A DNA stretch of 64,000 bases, from NCBI RefSeq assembly GCF_014805685.1, contig NC_060885.1, positions 23,113,632 to 23,177,631 of the forward strand, read 5' to 3'. The position numbers and the translations under genes were made by a program. This DNA is from Silurus meridionalis (taxonomy: Eukaryota > Chordata > Actinopteri > Siluriformes > Siluridae). Positions 1 to 10,700 of the stretch are shown here, in pieces (position 1 is the stretch's first letter; each line of letters starts with the position of its first letter). Below the pieces are notes generated by a model that had not been told where the DNA came from, searched no databases, and saw only the letters and a list, made by a program, of their open reading frames with translations.

Positions 1-225
1 AAATAAAAACTCACAAATCAACTGTTTTTGGCTTTTCACTTACATGTGTCTTTGTATTGAGGACTAGAGCATCATGAACCTACATTCAAAGTACTGTTAA
101 AATCAGATACTTTTACTCAAGTCATATTGGAATTAATGACTTTGACTTGTAATGGAGGAAGTTTTGCAGTGAGGCATCTATACTTCTACTCATGTATGAT
201 TTTCTGGTACATTTTAAACCTCTGC
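1..225 (+). mobile_element. hAT-like element fragment
   Basis: This stretch resembles 34570-34800 in the same orientation. Both share an ATCAACTGTTT block, a GTGTTGAGGACTAG-type block (one mismatch here) and the phrase CTTTTACTCAAGTCATATTGG-like, and both end near a TATGATTTTC block. The 34 kb copy carries a hAT transposase C-terminal remnant, which suggests the same family. It lies in the intron downstream of the last visible VWD exon. Confidence 0.5.
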
Positions 226-310
226 TCTGGACTACAAAGTGCAAATGCTTACACAAGACTATGAACTTTCATATATCTAATTCTAAATTTTTTTAATAAG
301 ATCAACACAC

Positions 311-1719
311 ATGATTGTCCGAACAGCAGAAGTTTGTTCTCAGAGGGGGTGGTGCTGTCAGGCATAGACAGTAATTGTCCATTGGAGAGTAGGAAGTCAT
401 CAGAAGTCTTGGAGCTCCAGAGGCCCAGGAGGCCTACAGTGCGATTGTAAAAGCTCTGTGGAACCTCCACCAGTGTAGAGAGTCTCTTCGCACCCCCCAT
501 CCACACAGCCACATTCAGTCCTCCTTCATAGACAGTGGCACAGTGCTGCACCGAAGGACAGCGCACTGCAAAGCCTTGTTGTACAACATGTACTACACCT
601 GTTAGAACAGCAGGAGGAGCTAGAATTAAACACGTTTTCCAGTTCTCATAAACAAGACAGATTTATCTAATACAGCTTAATTGAAATACATTAGCATGTC
701 TATGAATTTTAGGCATGTCTTTTATGTAGATTGGAATCACACAAGTGCGCCAAAAACAAGTATCTATGCAGTAGACTTATACTAGAGGTGTGGCATAGTG
801 ATACAGCAGGTAGTACTGCCACCTGAGAGCTCCAGGGTTGATTCTAAGCTCATGTTTAAGTCTGGGTGGAGTTCTATTTTTTTCTTATGTTCTCCATTTG
901 TTTGTGTCTCATTCCTCAAGCTTCTACAGTATTGTTGTAGGAAGTTGATTGACTATGCCAAATAGCCTCCAACATGTGAATCAAGGTGTATTCCTTGAAT
1001 AAGAATCAAATAAGATGTTCCTGGAATAGACTTTAAATCTACCTCAACACTGAGAAGGATAAAACACTTTCTGAAGATGATAGAAGTTAAGAATGACAAT
1101 GTCATTAGGTATACTGATTATCCCCTTAAAAGTTATCCATCAGTACAGGACTGAAATAGAGACTGGAACTAAGAAACTATATTTTTAATTCAGCTCTGTG
1201 TCTGAGTATGGTACAAACCTGCAAACACTGGAAACTCCACATCATTGATTAGTACAATGAGCTTTTCTTCAGTCACAGAGCTTCGCCATTCCACCTGCAG
1301 CAAAACAAATTCAAAAGCTTTGCATAGCAGCCCAGAAATGTGCGTAGGAGGTAGAGATACAAGTTACACCAATGAACAGTGAAATTATCGATGAAATGGG
1401 TAAACCCATCGTTTGTTTGTTTTTCATTTGCAGGCTAAAAGGATAGCTTAATTGTGAATCTAGAATCAAAGCTGATCGCAATATTGAAAAAATACAATTT
1501 GAACCTTGCCGAAGACCTGGTGGTATGCAGCTAAACACACTAGAGCTGGCACTTGTCTGGGCTGTCCATTAGCTTCTATCACCCCTGTTTGTCCCTGCAG
1601 AGTGAAGACATTGGAGCCTTTACTGGAAGACAGACGCATGATTACAAACACTCCTATGGCTTTGAAGGTATAGTTAGTTCCATCGAATGTAACAAAGTGG
1701 AGGCTCCCATATGCCAAAC
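311..1719 (-). CDS. VWD domain exons (about 1505-1719, 1219-1294, 311-598)
   Basis: The first exon opens with [19 protein letters not shown], close to the [15 protein letters not shown] start of von Willebrand D domains although the Asp-Pro is replaced by Ser-Leu. The later exon 311-598 contains [19 protein letters not shown], the equivalent of the GLLG-W--N--DDF motif. The donor of the first exon is ambiguous (GT at 1503-1504 or 1515-1516, both phase 0). The last exon ends TTCGGACAATCAT at a GTGTGT donor in phase 1. The following exon is not visible between base 1 and 310, so the C-terminus lies off the window. Confidence 0.82.
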
Positions 1720-4700
1720 CTGCAAGGAAAAAGGGAACAATCATATTATGTTTAATTAAAAAAGCTTTAACAAGGATCATTTTTAAGTTCAGGATGGATA
1801 CAGATGTAATCTGCAGCAAATATTTATATCTATTATTATCTAGCATACAATTCCAGTGAAAAAGTCTGGAACTATTCATTACATTCAATTATATTGTATT
1901 ATTCATTTATTATTAAACACCATGCAGTGATCAAAAGTGTAAAAACAGCTGTCCTTTAAATAAATAACAGATTTATACACACTTAGCCAGCTTGAATACA
2001 TATTAAAGATACTTTGAATCCAATCCAAAATGTCCATAAATAAGTTCAAAGATGCAACCTTTTTTTTTTACAGACCAAGCCACCACAAAACATCTCTATA
2101 AGGTTTTAACTAAGGCCACGTCATTTGTTTTAGAAGCTTTGAAAATGTTGTTAATATTGTGAAGACTATGTATTTTTGTCAGGTCTGTGTCTTCAAACAT
2201 TGGCTCTACTGTATATAAAATAACTTCTGTGTTATATAATGTTAGAGAAATGACAAATGTACAGTAATTACATGTGTAACAAATTAAATGTTTGTTGTTG
2301 TGTACCAGAACATCTCACCAAGGCCAGGTGCTCCTGTGCTTTCTGGAATGCTCTGGTCTAAACGTGTCCAGCCATAGCCCTGACACCGGTCTATTGGTCT
2401 CTTAGCCAAGTAAAGTTCACAAAAGGAAGACTGGACACAGCACCACTGAAAGGGCATGAGATCCTTATCTGAGAACAAAAATTACAATATGACAACCATT
2501 CAGACATTCTATATATTTGAAAATACATATTGAAAAATATATTATTATATGAATCAAATCAAAGAGTAAAATATAGCTGCTTTACCAATGTGCTCTTTTA
2601 TCCTGTCATTGGTAAAATATCGTTCACTGTATCCAGCCAGCAATGGGCCTTGGGGGTCATACACACACCTCTTTCCAGCATTTTGCTTGTTGAAGAGTAT
2701 TGACTGAAACACTTGTCCTGCATTTCCTCCCCAACGGAGACCCCGCAGATTCTGCACATATGTGCCATTATACTCTGGCATGGTCTCGGGACCAAATGCC
2801 AGGTCATCCAAAGCCTGGGATCGAGTACAAGGGCATGGTGTCAGCCCTAGTGTCCAGTCTTTGGGCTCTGGCTCCTTTATAGCCCATACCTGGCACTGCC
2901 TTTGAGGATCTGCGCTGACCACTGTGTCTCCAGACAAGTCATACAGAAGCTGCCCCAACTGGCCTGTGCTTCCCACTTTGCTCTGAGGCCGATAACGACC
3001 CCCTGGGCCAAACAAATTGCTGGGTGGGTTGGGAATCTCATTGTGAAAGGTTCCAATGCCATCAGTGTAGCCTATCAGAGCGTTGTGGAAAATTCTTTGT
3101 CCTGGACCCCAGCTCATGTCACCATATCGAAGTAAGGCAAACGAGCGAATCCCATCTGTGGTCAGGATAGCTTGAAAGGTGTTTGTCTGTAGAGTAACAT
3201 TGAAATTACTGTTGAAAAAATGTCTAAATATACACAATGAAACATTACGCTATCTATGCTAAAATGTTCCACATTGAAAAGTGTTCTACTACTACATATT
3301 TGGCCAAAGTTTTCCCCACATAAAAATGTATTGTACATTCTAAGGGCAGTCTCTTGCCAGCTTACCTCAGACAAGTTGATTTTCTGGTAGGAAATAGGCA
3401 GGATATGGTCCCATGTGATTTTCAGAATCCATGTTGGAGTAAATGCAGGTTTCCCCCGTTTTATCTCAAACTGAGTCACATCTTTAGATGTACGATTGAA
3501 GACTATTTGTGAGTAAACATCTGATATGTTCACCTGATTATATTCCTATTAGAGAGCGAAACACCAAATTGTTCAGGCAAAGAATGATGAAGACAACATG
3601 ATATATACTGTATGTATCTGTAAAACACATCCAATTAGATACATTTAGTGGTGGACGAAGTACACAAACCACGTACTTGAATTTACAGTAATTTGAGATA
3701 CAGTAAGTAATATATTACTCCAGTAAAAGTAAAAGTGCTCCCTTTCAACTTTTATTTGAGTAAAAAATAAAAGTATTTGCCTCCAAATGTACTTAAGTAT
3801 CCAAAATACTATGATTTATTATAGCTATATTGTTCCTATTATCATTATTGTCACAAAACTCTTGCTTAATCATTATGTGAAAAGGCTCTAATGTTACTCT
3901 TAGCACACCAATCTATTCTACAACATTTTGTTGAGTAAAAAGTAAGACTTTACAAACTCATGCAAAACATCTGTTGCTAACCTTGTAGAAGAGTTTGCCA
4001 TCTCCTAATGTGAGGTTAGCATCATCCCAGAACACAGCCAACATGGCCATGCTCTCATCACCACTAAATCCTTTAGGGAATGGAATAGGAAGAAGGAGCT
4101 GCTCGTTTGAATCAGCTGTTTGGAATTGAACCAGGCCATTGTCTGAAAACTAAGTAAACCTGTTTTGAGTAGTCACTTAAAAGAAAATTTGTCACTGGCA
4201 ACTAAAATTCACAAATACTAATTGTTTTCATTTTAAAACCGGCATACTTACAAATATTCTTTCATAAACCCTGCCCATGAATGGGAACCCTTTAGGAGAA
4301 ATGATGTATGGCGAGTTTCCATCTGCTGTTAACATTGATAACCTCACATCACCCACCTCCAGTCCAAAAGGGTACAATACATTCTCTGGGGAACAGAGAG
4401 ATAAATTTACTTAAAACTCTTCTTTATCCACATGTATGTTTACTAACATACGTTGTTATTTAAGTGATGAGGTCCTAAAAACTGTATAAACAATTCTTGC
4501 AGAAAATCTGAACAAAACAAATCTGTATAGGTGACAGACACATAAAAAAAACCATTTGTGTTGTGCTATAATGTAATGTCTAACCAATTTGTGTTGACTG
4601 CTGACAGTTGGATTTGTCATCAGGGCAGGTGCAACTGAAGGAGCCGATCAAATTTGTGCAGGTTGTGTTGCCAAAGCAAGCAGTGGATGATAGACACTCA

Positions 4701-7700
4701 TTTCTGTCAGTGCATCCATATGATCCACTGCTCTTCTGAGCTGTCATATCCCAGCCATTAGCACACAAGCACTGAAAACCACCTATAGAGTTTTGACATA
4801 TAGCAGCTAGATGGCACCCGCCTCGATTCTGCTCACACTCGTTTAGGTCCACACACACTGGCCCAAGAGCTAACAGACCTGGAGAACATTCACAAAGGTA
4901 CGATCCTGGTGTATTGATGCATTTGCCTTGTGTGTGGCAAGGAGAGGTGGTTAAAGAACATTCATCAATGTCCTTGCATTGTATCCCATCCCCAGAATAA
5001 CCTAAAGGGCAGTGGCAAGAAAAAGAGCCTGCTTTGTTCCAGCACCGAGCAAGAGGATGACAAACAGCTGTAGTATTCTGACATTCATCTGTATCTGTAC
5101 AGGTTCCATTTGCCTCATGGTATCCTATAGCACAAGAGCAATGGTATGTACCATGATAATTGGTGCAAACCTGGTCTGGACGGCAGGAGTTGAGCATACA
5201 CTCATCAATGTCAGTGCAGTTTGGCCCCTGAGCGTTGTAGCCAGGCAAACACGGGCATGAAAAGGAGCCTTGAGTGTTTACACAATATGAATTGTCTATG
5301 CAGAGACTTGTATTTTTTTTACATTCATCTATGTCTTGACACATTGTACCGCTCAGCAGAAAGCCCATATGGCACATGCATTCATATGAGCCTGGAACAT
5401 TTACACATGTAGAGTGAGCTTGGCATATCGAACCATTCTGGGATGCCAAGCACTCATCTATATCAAGACACTCTGTGATATTGCTCGAAAATCCTTTATT
5501 GCACACACAGTAAAATGAACCAACAGTGTTGATGCAGGTCCCATTAGTGCACAGGAGGTCAGTATTTAAACATTCATTGATATCCTTACATTGAGTTGCA
5601 TTTGAGCTGTTACTGAAGAATCCAACCTGACATTGGCAGTAAAATCCACCTGCTATGTTGATGCAAGAACTATGTTCTGGGCATGTAGAGTTATCAAGAC
5701 ATTCATTAATGTCTCTACAGTGTGTTCCATTACCAATGTACCCATTCCAACACTCACAGAAATAAGATCCAAATGTGTTTTTGCACTCAGATAAATTAGG
5801 ACACACTGGTGGCCTTGTGGTGCACTCATCAATGTCCAAACACAAGGAGTTTTTGGCAACAAAGCCAACATTGCATGAACAGTTGTATCCCCCTTCCTTA
5901 TTTATGCAGCTACTGTTATCAGGACATGTAAAATGACCTATCTCACATTCGTTTATATCCTTGCAGTGTGTTCCATTGTTCTGATAACCTTTCCAACAGT
6001 CACAGTAGTATGAGCCTTCTGTGTTGAAGCAGGAGGAAAATTGTGTGCATGTTTGCCTTCCTGCCAAGCTGCATTCATCCACATCCCTACATTCTGTTCC
6101 ATTTCCATAAAAACCTTCTCTGCAAATGCAGTAGTATGACCCCAGTTTAGCATTGCACTCGGCATGTGTATGGCAGCCATGAGTGCTGTTTTTGCATTCT
6201 CTCTCACTTACACAAATGCCAGAATCATAGACCATACCCAAAATGCAAGTACAAGTGTATGCCCCAGGTGTGTTTTGGCAAATCATGTTGCTGCCACAAC
6301 GTGATGGTAGTAGACACTCATCCACATCTGCACAGATAAAGCCATCTCCCTGGTATCCCTCCAGGCAGTGGCAGATATAAGATCCCAGCGTGTTGTTGCA
6401 CAAAGCATGACGACTGCAGTTGTGGTGCAGGGTTGAATTCTCCAAACACTCATCCACATCCATGCAATCAAACCCTGAACCAGGCATACCAATTGGGCAA
6501 GTGCACTTGTAAGATCCAGGAGTGTTAGTGCACTTGGCAAAATGATGGCACCCTCCGTTTTGAGACTGGCACTCGTCAATGTCTAGAAGTCATCCAAAAT
6601 GGACAGGGTCAGGGAAACAGCCCTAATTTTCTAAAAAAAAGGAGAGGCCAGGCAAATTTACAAAGAAAATGTATGTATAGAGAAATTCAGCTTACCAGTA
6701 CAGTTTTTTCCATTTCCCGTAAAACCACTGAGACATAAGCACAGGTGACTTCCAGCAGTGTTGATGCACTTTGCAAACTCACTGCACTCGGCTTTTCCAG
6801 AAGTACACTCGTCCACATCTTCAGAGCAAAAAAGATAAAAATGTAAGAATTTGTAAGAAATTAAAGGAGAAAAAAATTGGGACATTGTCCAAACTGAATT
6901 GGCCTGCCTGCAGTCTTTCACCATTTAAAAACATTTGGTGCATCATAAAATGGAAAAACACAACAAATGATACCCTAAACTGTTGAGCTGCTGGAATTCT
7001 GTATCAGACACATAAAGGACTACATTTCCTTTCCAAAACTTCAACAATGGTTCCCTCATTTCCTAGAAGTATAAAGACAGAAGATGTGATGCTACACACC
7101 AGTAATCATGGCACTGTCTAAACTTTTTAAAGACCTGTTTCCGCCATCAAATTCAAATGGTATATATCCCACTTCCCTCCTTCTCATTCACACACATGTA
7201 CTCTGTCTTACTCCTACTGACTTTCATTCTCCTTCTCAACCTGCTCCCTACTCTCACAACAAATCACAATATCATCTGCAAACAACATAGTCCACGTAGA
7301 CTCCTGTCTGACCTCATCCGTCAACCTGTCTATCACCACTGCAAACAGGAAAGGACTCAGACCTGATCCTTGATGCAGTCCAACCTCCACCTTGAACCTG
7401 TCTGTTATCCCTACAGCACACTTTACTGCTGTTACATTGTCCTCATACATGTCCTGTACCACCCTCACATACTTCTCTGACACAGCAGACTTCCTCATAC
7501 AATACCACAACTCCTCTCTCTGCACCTTGTCATACGCTTTCTCTAGATCCACAAACATATGTAACACAATGCAATTCCTTCTGACCTTCTTTATACTTCT
7601 TCAACATTCTCAAAGCAAATATTGCATTTCAGCATGAAACCATACTACTGCTCACAGATGGTCACCTCTTCTCTCAGCCTGGCTTGCATTACTCTTTCCC

Positions 7701-10700
7701 ATAACTTTATGGTGTGCCTGATCAATGTGAATTCCCCTGAAATGTGCAAATCACTAAATTCTGTTTTAACTTACATTTTACACAGTGTCTGTTCATAATT
7801 CATATTAATATGAAATAAAAAAAATATATTTTTTTACAAATGTAAAAAAAAATGTATCAAAAGATCATAACTAAGCAGATTCAATTTATGAAAAATATAA
7901 AACAATCACCAGATTAAAATAACTAGTTACCTGTGCATTCTGTCCCATTTTGTGAGTAACCAACTTTGCAGATGCAGGAGAATGAGCCTGGACTGTTTAC
8001 ACACTCTGTGTCTTTCCTGAGACACACATTCTGCTGACATTCATCTATGTCTGAACAGCTGAATCCATTCCCTTTAAACCCGACATCACATACACATTGA
8101 TATCCCATAGGTGAAGGGTGGCAAAGGCCAAATGGATGGCAAGGAGGGCTACACCATTTGCTAGGTGGGGCACAGGAGTTATTATATACCACTGTACCAT
8201 TCTTACAAGAGCACACATATGTTCCTGGAGAATTAATACACACTGATGTAGCAGGGCAGGCAGTGTTTGATAGTGCACATTCATCCACGTCTAAGCAGGT
8301 GAAGCCATTTCCCTCAAAGCCCTTTTGGCATCGGCAAGAGTAGTCCCCTGGGATATTTTGGCATAGAGCATATGGGTGACATGCACCCTCTGCTGCGCAT
8401 TCATTCACATCCTCACAATAAGTTCCATTTCCATTGAATCCATTTTTACACGTGCACATGAAAGAACCAACTGAGTTGACACAGGTTGCATTGGGGTGAC
8501 ATGACTGATATATTAGACACTCATCAATATCAGAACATTCTGCGTTCTTACTAGGACGAGTAAACCCTGTCAAGCAGGAGCACTCATAAGAACCCTCTTT
8601 ATTGGAACATTTCTCGTAGACCTTGCAAGGCTTTTCCAGTACCTGACATTCATCTATGTCCTGGCATATGGTGCTGTTAACTAGATTAAATCCCAAGGGG
8701 CAGAGACAGGAAAAAGACCCCACGCTGTTAGCACATGTGGCCCTGGCACTGCATCCACCATTGTTTATTTGGCACTCATCTATATCTGAACACAGCGTCT
8801 GGCCGTCACCTCTGTAGCCCGCCATGCAAGTGCAGTTGTAACTCCCAGGCAGGTTTGTGCAGAAGGCATTCAAGGGACACTTCTGAGGCATAGTACATTC
8901 GTTTACATCCACGCAGGCTAAACCATCACCAGCAAAACCAGGGAAACATGCACATGTAAAAGAGCCAGGAAAATTGGTGCACGAAGCATAAGGGCTACAG
9001 CGTCCTACTGCACATTCATCCAGATCCTGACATTGTGTTTTATTGAAAACATACCCTTGACCACAGTCACAATAGAACGATCCTGCAGTGTTGACACAGG
9101 TTGAACCAACTGGGCATACATTATTTACTTTGCATTCGTTAATGTCGGTACACTGGAACCCATCTCCAAGAAAACCCGAGCGACATGAACACTCGTAACT
9201 GCCAAGCATGTTAATGCACAGTGCATTTGGGTCACATCGATTCTTCCCGCTGCATTCATTGACATCCACGCAAGTAATGCCATTCCCAATGAAACCTTCC
9301 TGACAGGTGCACTGATAAGAACCAAGAGAGTTCACACAGTTGGAGAACTTACTACAAATATTGTCTGCACATTCATTAATATCTTCACAGTTTTTCCATT
9401 GCTCTGGTAGCCATTGCTGCAAAGACATTGGTAGGTTCCTGGAAGATTCTTGCAACCCTTAAAACCTAAAGAGGAAGCACACACACCTGGAATTTCCGAA
9501 CACTCATCAGTGTCCAGGCAAAGATAGTTACCATTGCCTTTATATCCAGGGTTACATGTGCATATATATGAACCAGGGGTGTTGGTACAGATGGCATTCC
9601 AATGGCAGATACCTGCCCTGGTGCATTCGTTATCATCTGCGCATTGAAGCCCATTTCCAACAAAACCACTTTTACACTGGCATGTTCGCCCCCCATTTGT
9701 ATTGGTGCAAACTGCATCAGGGTGGCAGCCACCATTTCCTGTTTGACACTCGTTAATATCCGTACACTGAAAGCCATCTCCAGAATATCCATCCAGGCAC
9801 ACACAGATGTAGCTGCCCGGTGTGTTCTTACAATGCGCTTGTATGTTGCAGTTGTGAATACCAACAGCGCATTCATCTATGTCTTCACACTGCAGTCCAT
9901 CGCCAGTGTACCCAGGCAAGCAAACACAAGTAAAGCTGTTTCGTGTTTTGACACAGTCCGCATAGAGATGGCATATCTTTCCTATTGCTTCACAGTCACT
10001 GAGAATTGGAGCTGTGAGAAAGGAAATAATGAGTAAATGCCGATGATATCATGATCTTAAAACAGAATGATACATTTGAAAAGTATTGTATTTTTGCAAG
10101 GAAATACATTTTTAAAGGATTGTACTTTTGTAAAGGAATATATCTTTTCTTTGGATATGCTTGTCTGTGGGGGGTTTTTTTCAAACTTTTTTGCATCTGA
10201 TTTCCCAGGGTCGTTTAACACACTGTCTAGAACAGTCTTATGCTGCAATTTCTTTTCAAAATTGTGATATTCTACTGTTTTTTTTTTTTTGCTAAAAATG
10301 TGAGACAACTTAAATTTTTCAAAGTTTTTATATGTGTCTTATATAGTGACATTATAGTAGTGCTTTAATTTTGCCTGTGGCAAAATAAACCTCTAAGAAA
10401 TCAGAATCATCTTTATTGCCATTCATCATGAGTTGCATGTACAAGAAATTTGTCATGGTGTGCTGGTGCTATAAACATTTTAAAAACAATACAAACTAGG
10501 AAATTAAAATAATCAAATAATAAAAAATATATAAACACATTATACAGTGAAACTCGGTTATGTCGATGTCCTAGGGGGTTGCCAAAAAGCATCGAGATAA
10601 CCGATGATCGAGATAAACGAAAATAAATATGGCGGCAATATATTAACGTGCTTGAAATTTCTTTATGTGCATGATGTGCGTTAATAAAATAAAGTTTTTT

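Noticed and set aside
5653..6579. Alternative-frame minus-strand ORFs (72-98 codons) over the EGF exon
   Set aside because: They are frame-shifted shadows of the EGF repeats and lack the cysteine pattern.
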